Assembly (NCBI GenBank): GCA_007692585.1
Contig: REBU01000059.1
Span: 62,001-126,000 of the forward strand
Source of the DNA: Paracoccaceae bacterium
Lineage (GTDB): Bacteria; Pseudomonadota; Alphaproteobacteria; Rhodobacterales; Rhodobacteraceae
Direction: 5' to 3'
Length of the DNA stretch: 64,000 nucleotides
The stretch's first letter is position 1, and each line of letters starts with the position of its first letter. Position numbers and translations under genes: made by a program. Shown piece after piece: positions 55,303-64,000 of this stretch. The notes beneath the pieces were generated by a model. That model was not told where the DNA came from, ran no database searches, and saw nothing but the letters and a program-made list of their open reading frames with translations.

Positions 55303-56088
55303 TCAGATCCGCCATCCGGGTTTGCGTTTCTCAAAGAATGCACTGACGCCTTCGCGGGCTTCCGCATCCTCCCAGCAGGCGGCCAGCTCGGCAATCGAAT
55401 GGGCCACAACCTCGGCTGAAGGCGCGCGCCCCAGATGCAGCGCCAGCGCCTTGGCCCGCGCGACAGCGCCGGGCGCACAGTCCAGATAGGGCGCGATCTC
55501 GGCCTCGATGGCCTCATCCAGCGCCTCAGGTGCCACAGCACCCGCCAGCAGATCCAGCCCGACGGCAGCCTGCGCCGAAAACAGCCGGGCCGACATGAAC
55601 ACGCGGCGCGCCCGCCCCTCGCCCATGCGCGCCAGCACATAGGGGCCGATGGTCGCCGGGATCAGGCCGAGCCGCGTCTCGGTCAGGCCGAATGTCGCGC
55701 CCTCCACGCCGATGGCAATGTCGCAAACCGCCATCATCCCGACACCGCCGCCAAAGGCCTGGCCCTGGATGCGCCCGATCAGCGGCTTGGGCATCGCATT
55801 CAGCGCACCGAGCATCGCGGCGAGTTTGCCCGCCTCGCGCATCCGCGTCGCGCGATCCGCCTGCATCTGCGCGCGCATCCAGCCCAGATCGCCCCCCGCG
55901 CAGAAACTCGCGCCCGCGCCGGTCAGCACCACCACCCGCACGCCCGGATCCGCGCCAAGCTGCTCTGCGGCCTCGGTCAGCTCCGCGATCATCTGCGCAT
56001 CGAGCGCATTGTGTTTCTCCGGACGGTTCAGCGTCAGACACGCCACGCCGCGCGCATCCGTGGTCAATGTCACTGTCTCGAACATCAT
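55303..56088 (-). CDS. liuC: Methylglutaconyl-CoA hydratase (enoyl-CoA hydratase family)
   Basis: A 261-aa crotonase-fold enzyme. Oxyanion-hole motifs are present in ASFCAGGDLGWMRAQMQ and GQAFGGGVGMMAVCDIAIG, with FGLTETRLGLIPATIGPYVL further on. From the operon it should hydrate 3-methylglutaconyl-CoA to HMG-CoA in leucine breakdown; other enoyl-CoA hydratases share the fold. Its first ATG overlaps the liuE stop. It is the last gene of the liu operon, 215 bp before the nuoA start region. Confidence 0.93.
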   Translation of the reverse strand: MMFETVTLTTDARGVACLTLNRPEKHNALDAQMIAELTEAAEQLGADPGVRVVVLTGAGASFCAGGDLGWMRAQMQADRATRMREAGKLAAMLGALNAMPKPLIGRIQGQAFGGGVGMMAVCDIAIGVEGATFGLTETRLGLIPATIGPYVLARMGEGRARRVFMSARLFSAQAAVGLDLLAGAVAPEALDEAIEAEIAPYLDCAPGAVARAKALALHLGRAPSAEVVAHSIAELAACWEDAEAREGVSAFFEKRKPGWRI

Positions 56089-56942
56089 CCCTTCCCCTCT
56101 CGCATCTTCTGCGCCAGATCCGCCGCCTGCGCCACCACCTGCGCGTCAAGGCCTGTCTGCCAGCCCTGCGCCGCAAGCCAAGCCGCCAGCGTTTCCGTCG
56201 CCAGATTGCCCGCCGCCCCCGGCGCATAGGGGCAGCCGCCCAAGCCGCCCACCGCCGCATCGAAGACCCGCAGCCCCAGTTCAAGCGCCGCGGCGACATT
56301 CTCCAGCGCCCGACCCTGTGTGTCGTGGAAATGCCCGGCAAGCTTTGCGGGGCCGATCTCATCGAGCACGGCGCGCAGCATCGCGGTCACGGCCTCCGGC
56401 GTCGCGCGCCCGATCGTGTCGCCAAGGCTGATCTCATAGCAGCCCATCGCCCGCAGACGCGCCGCGACCTGCGCCACGGCTTGCGGCGGGGTGGGTCCGT
56501 CAAACGGGCATTCAGTCACGCAAGAGACATAGCCTCGCACAGGCAGACCCACCGCCTGCGCGGCCTGCGCCACATCTGCAAACCGCACCAGACTCTCGGC
56601 AATGCTGCAATTCAGATTGGCCCGGCTGAACCCTTCCGAGGCCGAGGCGAAGATCGCCACCTCATCCGCCCCGGCGGCGATGGCATCCTGTAAGCCCCGC
56701 AGGTTCGGCGCAAGTGCAGCGTAGCGCACGCCATCCGCGCGGCGGATCTGGCGCAAGACCTCGCCCGAGCTTGCCATTTGCGGCACCCATTTGGGGCTGA
56801 CGAAACTCGCCACCTCGATGCGCCGGAACCCGGCGCGCGACAGGCAGTCAATCAGCGCCACTTTCTGCGCAACCGCGATCAAGCCCGGCTCATTCTGCAA
56901 CCCGTCGCGCGGGCCGACCTCGAAAATCTCGACAGCCTTCAT
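56085..56942 (-). CDS. liuE: Hydroxymethylglutaryl-CoA lyase
   Basis: A 285-aa TIM-barrel lyase that splits HMG-CoA to acetoacetate and acetyl-CoA, the last step of leucine catabolism. It has FEVGPRDGLQNEPG at residues 6-19 (metal- and substrate-binding Arg-Asp), SFVSPKWVPQM, GHFHDTQGRALENV (metal His) and the catalytic loop GLGGCPYAPGAAGNLATE. It is separated from the GST gene by 3 nt. Confidence 0.95.
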   Translation of the reverse strand: MKAVEIFEVGPRDGLQNEPGLIAVAQKVALIDCLSRAGFRRIEVASFVSPKWVPQMASSGEVLRQIRRADGVRYAALAPNLRGLQDAIAAGADEVAIFASASEGFSRANLNCSIAESLVRFADVAQAAQAVGLPVRGYVSCVTECPFDGPTPPQAVAQVAARLRAMGCYEISLGDTIGRATPEAVTAMLRAVLDEIGPAKLAGHFHDTQGRALENVAAALELGLRVFDAAVGGLGGCPYAPGAAGNLATETLAAWLAAQGWQTGLDAQVVAQAADLAQKMREGKG

Positions 56943-56945
56943 GGC

Positions 56946-57578
56946 TCACCCCTCTGGCGGTGGATAGAAATCGCGCAGATAGAGCTCCGCCGCCCCATCG
57001 CGCGCCATGGCCCGCGCAAATGCTGGCCGCGCTGCAGCTTGCCCGAGATAGGCCTGCGCCGCTTGCGGCAAGAGCACGAAACGCTGCGCCAGCCAGACGG
57101 CATAGCCCAAGGCAATATCGGCCACTGTAAAGCGCCCCGCAACCCAGTCCGGCCCGATGGCCCCCAAGGCATTTTCCAACCGCCGCGCTTCCAGCCGCAT
57201 CACAGTCGCGGAGCGCATCGCGTCCTCGCGCAGAATGATGTGATGCTGCGTCAGATTGGCCAGATGCGCGCCGAGGGTTTCGGCATAATGCAACCCCTGC
57301 AGGAACGCGGCCCGCTCAGGCGCAGTTTCCGGGATGCGCAGCGCCGGGGCAAGCCGCTCGGCGAGGTACAGCAGAATCGCCCCGCTCTCGCAGAGCGATT
57401 GCCCCTCCATCTCGATCGCAGGCACCCGCCCCGCAGGCGCGCGCGCCAGATGGTCCGGCGCACGCAAACTGCGGTCGAAAAACGAACACGCGATCAACTC
57501 ATAGGGCGCGCCGATCTCCTCGAGCGCCCAAAGCACCCGAAACGACCGCGACTGCGCCACATGCCAGAGCCGGATCAC
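56946..57578 (-). CDS. Glutathione S-transferase family protein within the liu operon
   Basis: A 210-aa protein with an N-terminal thioredoxin-like domain (IRLWHVAQSRSFRVLWALEE, then GRVPAIEMEGQSLCESGAI with the glutathione-binding Glu-Ser) and an all-helical C-terminal domain (RFTVADIALGYAVWLAQRF). The Ser in SRSFR is the probable catalytic residue. The substrate is unknown. It lies between liuD and liuE, 3 nt before liuE, an unusual place; it could protect against reactive acyl-CoA intermediates. Confidence 0.93.
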   Translation of the reverse strand: MIRLWHVAQSRSFRVLWALEEIGAPYELIACSFFDRSLRAPDHLARAPAGRVPAIEMEGQSLCESGAILLYLAERLAPALRIPETAPERAAFLQGLHYAETLGAHLANLTQHHIILREDAMRSATVMRLEARRLENALGAIGPDWVAGRFTVADIALGYAVWLAQRFVLLPQAAQAYLGQAAARPAFARAMARDGAAELYLRDFYPPPEG

Positions 57579-57657
57579 CGCCCTGCCCCAATTTCATGCC
57601 GAAAAACCTCAATGCGACGCCAGCGCCAAACCAAAGCGCCGAAGCACGAGGCCGGCC

Positions 57658-59586
57658 TCACGCCTCTGGCTCCAGGCCGACCAGCGCGGCCCCCGCTTCG
57701 ACCTGCGCGCCGGGCGCGGCCAGCACCTCGGCCACGCAGCCATCGCGCGCCGCGACCAGCGTGTGTTCCATCTTCATCGCTTCCAGAACCGCCAGCCGGT
57801 CGCCTGCGCGCACCGTGTCGCCTGCGGCCACGAAAATCGCCTTCACCAGCCCCGGCATCGGCGCCAGCACGATATCGGCATTCGCGCCGCCCTGTGCCTG
57901 CCGCGCCAGCGGATCGCGCAGCGCAAGCAGGCGCGGCACGGTGCCGAAAAGTGCGATCTGCCCCTCCAGACGCGCGCCGCGCACCAGCCCCGGTGCCCCC
58001 TCGACCCGCAGCCCGTCCATCTGAGCAGCGACCGTGATCTCGTGCCCGGCAACACAGACCCGCGTCGCACGCGGGCCCGTGACAGCGATGCGCAGCCCGT
58101 CACAGTCCAGCCCGACCGACTGCCAGACCGGCCCTGACAGGCTGAACCCCGCCAACGGATCATCCAACGCCGCAAGGTCGATCGCCAGCGCCGCTGCGGC
58201 CGCCCATTCCCATGCGGCCAGCTCCGGTGCGCTGGTCAATTCCGCCAGATCGCGCGCGATCAGGCCGGTATCGACCGCGCCCGCGCGAAACCCCGCATGG
58301 CGTGTGAGCGCGCCCAGAAACTCCAGATTGGTCACGCAGCCTGCCACTTCACTCGCCGCCAGCGCCGCCTCCAGCCGCTTGAGCGCCACGGCCCGGCTGG
58401 GGCCATGCGTGATGATCTTGGCAATCATCGGATCATACCAGGGGCTGATCTCATCGCCCGCCCGCACGCCCGTATCGATCCGCGCCTCGGCAGGGAAATC
58501 GAGATGCGCCAGACGCCCGGTCGCAGGCAGGAAGCCTGCGGGCACATCTTCAGCATAAAGCCGCGCTTCAAACGCATGACCCGTGATCGCCAGCGCATCC
58601 TGCGTGCAGGGCAGCCCCTCGCCTGCGGCCACGCGCAACTGCCATTCGACAAGATCGACCCCGGTGATGGCCTCGGTCACAGGATGTTCGACCTGCAGGC
58701 GGGTGTTCATCTCCATGAACCAGAACCCGTCAGGGCGCAGCCCGTCCCGGCCATCAACGATGAATTCCACGGTCCCCGCCCCCGCATAGCCGATGGCGCG
58801 CGCCGCACGCACGGCGGCCTCTCCCATCGCCGCGCGCATCTGGGGCGTCATGCCCGGTGCCGGGGCTTCTTCGATCACCTTCTGGTGGCGGCGCTGCAAG
58901 GAACAGTCGCGCTCGAACAGATGCACGGCATCCGTGCCATCGCCAAAGACCTGCACTTCGATATGGCGCGGCTGCAGGATGTATTTCTCGATCAGCACCG
59001 CATCATTGCCAAAGGCCGTCGCGGCCTCGCCCTTCGCGCTTTCCAGCGCAGCCGCGAAACCAGCGGGCGTCTCGACCAGCCGCATGCCCTTGCCGCCGCC
59101 GCCTGCCACGGCCTTGATCAGCACAGGATAGCCGATCGCCTCAGCCGCTTGCGCGAGATGTTCGGGCGACTGATCGGGGCCATGATAGCCCGGCACCACA
59201 GGCACGCCGGCCTCGGCCATCAGCGCCTTGGCCGCGTCCTTCAGCCCCATCGCGCGGATCGCCTGCGCGGACGGCCCGATGAAGACCAGACCGGCTTTTT
59301 CGACAGCCTCGACGAAATCGGGGTTCTCGGACAGGAACCCGTAGCCCGGATGGATCGCCTGCGCGCCTGTGTCGCGCGCGGCCTGAAGGATCACATCGCC
59401 GCGCAGATAACTGTCGCGCGGCGCAGGGCCGCCGATCAGCACCGCCTCATCGGCCAGCGCGACATGCAGCGCGGCGGCATCGACAGAGGAATAGACCGCG
59501 ACCGTGCGCACACCCAGCGCGCGCGCCGAGCGGATGATGCGACAGGCGATTTCACCGCGATTGGCGATCAGGATCTTGTCGAACAT
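57658..59586 (-). CDS. liuD: Methylcrotonyl-CoA carboxylase, biotin-containing alpha subunit
   Basis: A 642-aa subunit with biotin carboxylase (FDKILIANRGEIACRIIRSA; ATP-grasp KAVAGGGGKGMRLVETPAGF; FMEMNTRLQVEHPVTEAITG) and a C-terminal biotinyl domain with the attachment site VLEAMKMEHTLVAARDG. With LiuB it carboxylates 3-methylcrotonyl-CoA to 3-methylglutaconyl-CoA. Relatives include propionyl-CoA carboxylase alpha; the operon decides in favour of MCC. It starts 127 nt after liuB. That gap contains a GC-rich hairpin (CGGGGGC/GCCCCCG at about 59612-59627). Confidence 0.95.
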   Translation of the reverse strand: MFDKILIANRGEIACRIIRSARALGVRTVAVYSSVDAAALHVALADEAVLIGGPAPRDSYLRGDVILQAARDTGAQAIHPGYGFLSENPDFVEAVEKAGLVFIGPSAQAIRAMGLKDAAKALMAEAGVPVVPGYHGPDQSPEHLAQAAEAIGYPVLIKAVAGGGGKGMRLVETPAGFAAALESAKGEAATAFGNDAVLIEKYILQPRHIEVQVFGDGTDAVHLFERDCSLQRRHQKVIEEAPAPGMTPQMRAAMGEAAVRAARAIGYAGAGTVEFIVDGRDGLRPDGFWFMEMNTRLQVEHPVTEAITGVDLVEWQLRVAAGEGLPCTQDALAITGHAFEARLYAEDVPAGFLPATGRLAHLDFPAEARIDTGVRAGDEISPWYDPMIAKIITHGPSRAVALKRLEAALAASEVAGCVTNLEFLGALTRHAGFRAGAVDTGLIARDLAELTSAPELAAWEWAAAAALAIDLAALDDPLAGFSLSGPVWQSVGLDCDGLRIAVTGPRATRVCVAGHEITVAAQMDGLRVEGAPGLVRGARLEGQIALFGTVPRLLALRDPLARQAQGGANADIVLAPMPGLVKAIFVAAGDTVRAGDRLAVLEAMKMEHTLVAARDGCVAEVLAAPGAQVEAGAALVGLEPEA

Positions 59587-59713
59587 GGGCCGTCATCCTT
59601 TAACTTCAGTCCCGGGGGCCAGCCCCCGCCCCTCCCCCCGGAGGTTGTGACGCGAGACGATCAGACCTTTTTTCATCCTGCGCCGTGTCGCCCCGTTGGG
59701 GGTCTTGTCTTCT

Positions 59714-61330
59714 CTACATCCGGAACAGACCGAAACGCGTCTCGCTGATCGGCGCATTCAGGGCCGCCGCAATCGACAGCGCCAGCACCTGCCGCGTCTG
59801 GCGCGGGTCGATGATGCCATCATCCCAGAGCCGGGCCGAGGCATAAAGCGGGTGCGACTGGCGCTCGAACATCTCGATGGTCGGGCGTTTGAAGGCCGCT
59901 TCGGCCTCCGCGCTCCAGCTCTCGCCCGCGCGCTCGATCGCATCGCGGCGCACTGTCGCCAGCACCCCGGCCGCCTGCGCCCCCCCCATGACCGAGATGC
60001 GCGCATTCGGCCATGTCCACAAGAACCGCGGACCATAGGCGCGCCCGGCCATGCCGTAATTGCCCGCACCGAAACTGCCGCCCACCAGCAGGGTGATCTT
60101 GGGCACCGATGTGGTGGCCACTGCGGTCACCATCTTGGCCCCATGGCGCGCGATACCTTCATTCTCGTATTTGCGTCCGACCATGAAGCCAGTGATATTC
60201 TGCAAGAAAACCAAGGGAATCCGCCGCTGCGAACACAGCTCGACGAAATGCGCGCCTTTCACGGCCGCTTCGGAAAACAGCACCCCGTTATTGGCGATGA
60301 TGCCGACGAGACACCCCATGACATGCGCAAATCCCGTGACCAGCGTTTCGCCGAAACGCGGCTTGAACTCGTCGAAGCGCGAACCATCGACGACACGCGC
60401 GATCACTTCGCGGATGTCATAGGGCGTGCGCAGATCTGCGGGCACAAGGCCCAGGATCTCTTCGGGATCATAGGCAGGCGCGTCGAAACTGCCCCCCCCC
60501 CCAAGACCGACCCCGAGACCGCCCACACCCGGCCCCAGACTTGCCACCGCGCGCCGCGCCAGCGCCAGCGCATGCGCGTCATCTTCGGCCAGATAATCCG
60601 CAACGCCCGACAGCCGGGTATGCACATCACCGCCGCCCAGATCTTCGGCGCTGACCACCTCACCTGTCGCGGCCTTGACCAGCGGCGGGCCGGCCAGAAA
60701 GATCGTGCCCTGCCCCTGCACGATGATCGTCACATCCGACATCGCCGGCACATAGGCCCCGCCCGCCGTGCAAGAGCCCATCACGACGGCGATCTGCGCG
60801 ATTCCCTTGGCCGACATCTGCGCCTGATTGTAGAAAATCCGCCCGAAATGGTCGCGATCAGGAAAAACCTCGTCCTGATTTGGCAGGTTCGCCCCACCGC
60901 TATCGACCAGATAAATGCAAGGCAGACAGTTTTCCTCTGCCACCTCCTGGGCGCGCAGATGCTTCTTGACCGTCATGGGGTAGTAAGTGCCACCCTTCAC
61001 CGTCGCGTCATTGCAGATGATCATGCACATCCGCCCGGCCACCCGGCCAATCCCCGCAATCACCCCGGCACAGGGCGCAGCCCCGTCATAGAGCCCATGC
61101 GCGGCAGTGCTGCCCAGTTCCAGAAAGGGCGAGCCGGGATCAAGCAGGTTCGCCACCCGGTCACGCGGCAGCATCTTGCCGCGAGCAACATGGCGCGCGC
61201 GCGCGGTCTCGCCGCCGCCTGCACTCGCAAGGGCCTGCGCGGCCTGGATTTCCTCAAGCGCCGCGAGATGGGCCTCACGATTGGCGCGGAAACTCTCGGA
61301 CCCCGTGAGCACTGAAGATAGAAGTTTCAT
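59714..61330 (-). CDS. liuB: Methylcrotonyl-CoA carboxylase, carboxyltransferase beta subunit
   Basis: A 538-aa carboxyltransferase of the crotonase superfamily. It has [19 protein letters not shown] at the N-terminus, [55 protein letters not shown] and [20 protein letters not shown], all typical of MCC beta rather than propionyl-CoA carboxylase. It transfers CO2 from carboxybiotin to methylcrotonyl-CoA. A run of glycines ([13 protein letters not shown]) is visible at about residue 283. It lies 9 nt after the LprI-like gene. Confidence 0.96.
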   Translation of the reverse strand: MKLLSSVLTGSESFRANREAHLAALEEIQAAQALASAGGGETARARHVARGKMLPRDRVANLLDPGSPFLELGSTAAHGLYDGAAPCAGVIAGIGRVAGRMCMIICNDATVKGGTYYPMTVKKHLRAQEVAEENCLPCIYLVDSGGANLPNQDEVFPDRDHFGRIFYNQAQMSAKGIAQIAVVMGSCTAGGAYVPAMSDVTIIVQGQGTIFLAGPPLVKAATGEVVSAEDLGGGDVHTRLSGVADYLAEDDAHALALARRAVASLGPGVGGLGVGLGGGGSFDAPAYDPEEILGLVPADLRTPYDIREVIARVVDGSRFDEFKPRFGETLVTGFAHVMGCLVGIIANNGVLFSEAAVKGAHFVELCSQRRIPLVFLQNITGFMVGRKYENEGIARHGAKMVTAVATTSVPKITLLVGGSFGAGNYGMAGRAYGPRFLWTWPNARISVMGGAQAAGVLATVRRDAIERAGESWSAEAEAAFKRPTIEMFERQSHPLYASARLWDDGIIDPRQTRQVLALSIAAALNAPISETRFGLFRM

Positions 61331-61339
61331 GCCAGCCCC

Positions 61340-61834
61340 TCACTGCCCCCCCTGAAACACCGACCAGAGGTAAAGCGTCTGATCCGCGGTCAGCTGCATC
61401 ACGCAGCCCAGAAAACTCGGGCTGGCGCCTGTGCCCCCATGCCATTGCGCAGCCTCGAACCCGCAACGCGCATCGCGAAACCCGATCCAGGCGCGCTGCA
61501 TGTCGCGCAATTGCGCCACCATGGCGGGCGCGCCCTCAAACCGCGCAGCATCCTGCGCGGCATAGTCCGCGCGCAACATCTGATAGGCGTCATTCAGCTT
61601 GGCGTCCCAGAGGTCGAATTCTTCCCCCAGACAGAAACTCATGCCGACTGTTGTCTCGCCCATCGGCTGCGCCATGCAGGCCGACGCCGCAAGCCCGATA
61701 CAGTCATAAGACTGCGCGCCGTCGCTGACCTGCTGCAGACATGACAGGGTCGGGTCGGGATCAAAGACCAGATCGGACGCCAGCCCCGGCGCTGCGATCA
61801 TCGCGATTGCCGCAGACAGGACGCCGCCCCTCAC
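61340..61834 (-). CDS. Secreted LprI/DUF1311-like protein within the liu operon
   Basis: A 164-aa protein with a Sec signal peptide ([20 protein letters not shown]) and a lysozyme-inhibitor LprI-type domain: [60 protein letters not shown] and a final Cys in [16 protein letters not shown]. Several cysteines are placed for disulfides. Some family members inhibit lysozyme; the role here is unknown. The GTG start at 61834 overlaps the liuA stop by 4 nt (GTGA), so it is coupled with liuA. Confidence 0.85.
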   Translation of the reverse strand: MRGGVLSAAIAMIAAPGLASDLVFDPDPTLSCLQQVSDGAQSYDCIGLAASACMAQPMGETTVGMSFCLGEEFDLWDAKLNDAYQMLRADYAAQDAARFEGAPAMVAQLRDMQRAWIGFRDARCGFEAAQWHGGTGASPSFLGCVMQLTADQTLYLWSVFQGGQ

Positions 61835-62994
61835 CCCATTGCCCCCATCAACTCGCGCCCGACCAGCATGCGCCGGATCTCGGACGTGCCCGCGCCGATC
61901 TCCATCAGTTTCGCGTCGCGGAACAAACGCGCCACGGCGCTGTCATTCATGAACCCGGCGCCGCCCATCGCCTGCACCGCCTGATGCGCCTGTTTCATCG
62001 CCTCTTCCGACGCATAAAGCACACAGGCCGCCGCATCGGCGCGCGTGACCTGGCCCCGGTCGCAGGCCTTGGCGACCTCATAGACATAGGCACGCGCGGA
62101 ATTCATCGCCGTGTACATATCCGCGATCTTGCCCTGCATCAGCTGGAAACTGCCAATCGGCTGGCCGAATTGGTGGCGGTCGCGCAGATAGGGCATGATC
62201 TCATCCAGACAGGCCGCCATGATGCCTGTGCCAATGCCCGAGAGCACCACGCGCTCGTAATCGAGCCCCGACATCAGCACCCGGACACCGCGCCCTTCTT
62301 CGCCCAGAATATTCTCGAAGGGCACTTCGACATCCTGGAAGACCAGCTCTGCCGTGTTCGAGCCCCGCATGCCCAGCTTGTCGAAATGCGGGCTCGTCGA
62401 GAAACCGGCCATGGATTTCTCGATCAGAAACGCCGTGATCCCCTTGCTGCCCGCGCCCGGATCCGTCTTGGCATAGACCACCAGCACATCGGCATCCGGC
62501 CCGTTGGTGATCCAGTATTTCGTCCCGTTCAGGATGAAACGGTCATTCTTCTTTTCTGCCCGCAGCTTCATGCCCACGACATCCGATCCTGCACCGGCCT
62601 CCGACATCGCCAGCGCACCGACATGCTCCCCCGAAATCAGCCCCGGCAGATAGCGTGCGCGCTGCGCCTCCGTCCCGTTCAGCTTGATCTGGTTCACGCA
62701 AAGATTGGAATGCGCCCCATAGCTCAGCGAGACCGATGCCGAGGCGCGGGCGATCTCCTCAATGGCGATAACATGCGCCAGATAGCCCATCCCGGCTCCG
62801 CCCATGTCTTCGGGCACCGTGATGCCCAGAAGCCCCAGCTCCCCCATCTCGCGCCACAGCGCATGCGGAAACTGGTTCGACCGATCAATCTCGGCGGCCA
62901 TGGGCTTCACACGCTCCTGCGCCCAGCGATGCACCATCTCGCGCAAAGCGTGCACATCTTCGCCCAGGTCAAATGCCATGGATGCCGTGAACAT
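61831..62994 (-). CDS. liuA: Isovaleryl-CoA dehydrogenase
   Basis: A 387-aa acyl-CoA dehydrogenase. It has the FAD-binding [60 protein letters not shown] (the position of the Glu base of isovaleryl-CoA dehydrogenases, in [11 protein letters not shown]) and [23 protein letters not shown]. It oxidises isovaleryl-CoA to 3-methylcrotonyl-CoA. The ATG at 62994 follows AGGAGG. First gene of the operon, with a strong promoter and an operator-like palindrome directly upstream. Confidence 0.96.
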   Translation of the reverse strand: MFTASMAFDLGEDVHALREMVHRWAQERVKPMAAEIDRSNQFPHALWREMGELGLLGITVPEDMGGAGMGYLAHVIAIEEIARASASVSLSYGAHSNLCVNQIKLNGTEAQRARYLPGLISGEHVGALAMSEAGAGSDVVGMKLRAEKKNDRFILNGTKYWITNGPDADVLVVYAKTDPGAGSKGITAFLIEKSMAGFSTSPHFDKLGMRGSNTAELVFQDVEVPFENILGEEGRGVRVLMSGLDYERVVLSGIGTGIMAACLDEIMPYLRDRHQFGQPIGSFQLMQGKIADMYTAMNSARAYVYEVAKACDRGQVTRADAAACVLYASEEAMKQAHQAVQAMGGAGFMNDSAVARLFRDAKLMEIGAGTSEIRRMLVGRELMGAMG

Positions 62995-63013
62995 CGCGCA
63001 ATTCCTCCTCAAC

Positions 63014-63027
63014 TGAACGATTGTTCA
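63014..63027 (-). promoter_or_regulatory. Operator-like palindrome at the liu promoter
   Basis: TGAACGATTGTTCA on the plus strand: 5-bp arms TGAAC/GTTCA around a 4-bp centre. It is adjacent to the -10 and covers the expected start of transcription, a typical repressor position for a TetR-type regulator. Confidence 0.6.
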
Positions 63028-63056
63028 TTTATTGCGCCTCAAGATCGCGCTGTCAA
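63028..63056 (-). promoter_or_regulatory. Sigma-70 promoter of the liu operon
   Basis: On the minus strand a perfect -35 TTGACA (63056-63051) and an AATAAA -10 (63033-63028) with 17-nt spacing, 34-60 nt before the liuA start codon. Confidence 0.7.
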
Positions 63057-64000
63057 ATGATTCCTGCAAAACCGCAGCATACATCCAGGGATCGCTGGCC
63101 TGCAGCTGAACGGGACTGATGGGCCAGATGTCCTCCCAAGCAGCCCGCCCGATCACTTGCAAGCGGTCGATACCATAGCCGATGGGTTTCCTCGGAAGTC
63201 ACGCAACCCGCTGTAACCTATCGTGGCCGCAAGGATATTTTGCGCCAACCCGGCAACCACGTTTGCGCAACATGCTCTGACGCAAAGCACAGGTCCATAA
63301 GACCACTGGTTCGCTGCCAAAACGAACGAGACAGGCGGCCAATCCGCTACCCGCCAAAACGCATCCACCCCGCCGTTTCCGGAAACCAGGACAGCGCCCT
63401 GTGGCACACCACGCAGGCGCGGTCCACGCGGACCCTTCCGGCCCACAGCGCCGACATCTTTACGCAGGACGGACAGATCGCTCCGATCCAACCAAGCGAC
63501 ATCAGCGGAGCCGCCGCGCAAGCAAGCTTATCCTGACGAGCTGAGCTTGCCGGACGCGTCTTTGCCGGATCTCGCAGACCCAATTGACAGCATATCCGCC
63601 TTCGAGGCACGCCTGAACCACTCTGGCGGATCTCCCAAGATGACGCGACACGTTCGCAGTACGATGGCCTCGCGCCTGCTCGCATTATCACAAGGGTGGT
63701 TCAGGCTGCGGCCGCTTCCGGCTGGCCCCCGCGTCTGCGATGCGGAAGCCAAACTGAAGCCTCACCTCTGTTCCGCCGGCAAAGGCAGTCGCGCGCGCGA
63801 AAAAAACGCGCCGCCGGGGTTGTTATGTACGTTTGACGCCATCACAGAAACCGACTTCAAAACAGACCACGCCAAACCATCGTCACGCAAACCTCGAGAG
63901 CGCCAAGCATCCCGCCCGCATGGAGCTTACCCGCCTGATCTGAGCAGATCCGTGATCAGGACACCAAACACAACCTGCGGTCCTACAGTCTTCTGCGCGG
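63057..64000. other. About 940 bp without a recognisable gene
   Basis: No frame gives a protein I recognise. The plus frame starting at 63301 has no stop to the window end (about 233 codons) but has no convincing start. In its second half the third-position GC is only about 64%, lower than I would expect for a native gene at this overall GC, and it is rich in Pro, Thr, Ser and Arg. On the minus strand a short tail ending at 63025 (IGYGIDRLQVIGRAAWEDIW and following) looks protein-like but is broken by a stop upstream. Either non-coding or decayed DNA, or the end of an unrecognised gene entering from the right. Confidence 0.4.

Noticed and set aside
63347-63691. Minus-strand ORF with CPSC and CVVCH that resembles a zinc ribbon
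   Set aside because: The only support is the cysteine spacing. There is no good start site, the neighbouring frames are equally open, and no family is recognisable. Left within the anomalous region.
63937-63950. GATCTG-AG-CAGATC inverted repeat near the right edge
   Set aside because: Six-base arms in sequence of unknown context; too short to call a terminator or operator.

Overview
The window is about 64 kb of high-GC (roughly 60-65%) alphaproteobacterial chromosome. Gene content and protein sequences point to the Rhodobacterales (Rhodobacter/Roseobacter/Roseinatronobacter-like): a long nuo operon studded with small accessory genes, heterotetrameric sarcosine oxidase, TRAP-TAXI transport, type III pantothenate kinase and RNase J downstream of nuoN, and a BciA-type 8-vinyl reductase. 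BciA makes bacteriochlorophyll synthesis, hence anoxygenic phototrophy, likely, although no other photosynthesis gene is in view. I see no tRNA, rRNA, CRISPR array, insertion sequence or prophage.

Layout. 0-5 kb: a cyclophilin cut by the left edge, pgk, a small membrane protein, an FtsB-like divisome protein, a short gene of unknown function, then a minus-strand group of DUF1289, ruvX and ccmI. 5-11 kb: the sarcosine oxidase operon soxB - small membrane ORF - soxD - soxA - soxG, which demethylates sarcosine to glycine with tetrahydrofolate as C1 acceptor. 11-21.5 kb: sodB, a transglutaminase-like protease, a thiolase, RNase R, a GNAT acetyltransferase, dapE with a small partner, an SGNH hydrolase, a stand-alone lpxD, a flavin reductase and bciA. 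21.6-28.9 kb: a TRAP-TAXI transporter (fused permease and binding protein), an M20 amidohydrolase, scpB-scpA and ribE. 29-33.7 kb: three capsule genes (KpsS-like, Wza/KpsD-like lipoprotein, KpsC-like).

33.7-55.1 kb is one minus-strand directon. All fourteen nuo genes (A-N) encode respiratory complex I, followed without a visible break by birA, coaX and rnj. Several extra genes sit inside the nuo genes, many coupled by 1-4 nt overlaps: a sulfotransferase and a 41-aa ORF between nuoC and nuoD, a small membrane protein between E and F, a DUF3291 protein plus a MycE-like methyltransferase plus a secreted small protein between F and G, and a lipoprotein between G and H. 55.3-63 kb is the leucine/isovalerate catabolic (liu) operon: isovaleryl-CoA dehydrogenase, both methylcrotonyl-CoA carboxylase subunits, methylglutaconyl-CoA hydratase and HMG-CoA lyase, with an LprI-like and a GST gene embedded. 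Its promoter has a good -35/-10 pair with a palindromic operator-like site over the start point. The last 0.9 kb holds no gene I can recognise.

Non-coding structure includes a 28-bp inverted dispersed repeat with a flanking GC-rich hairpin (inside the sox operon and between bciA and the TRAP permease), a UUCG hairpin between the TRAP binding-protein and permease genes, and a large nested inverted repeat just ahead of the RNase R start codon.
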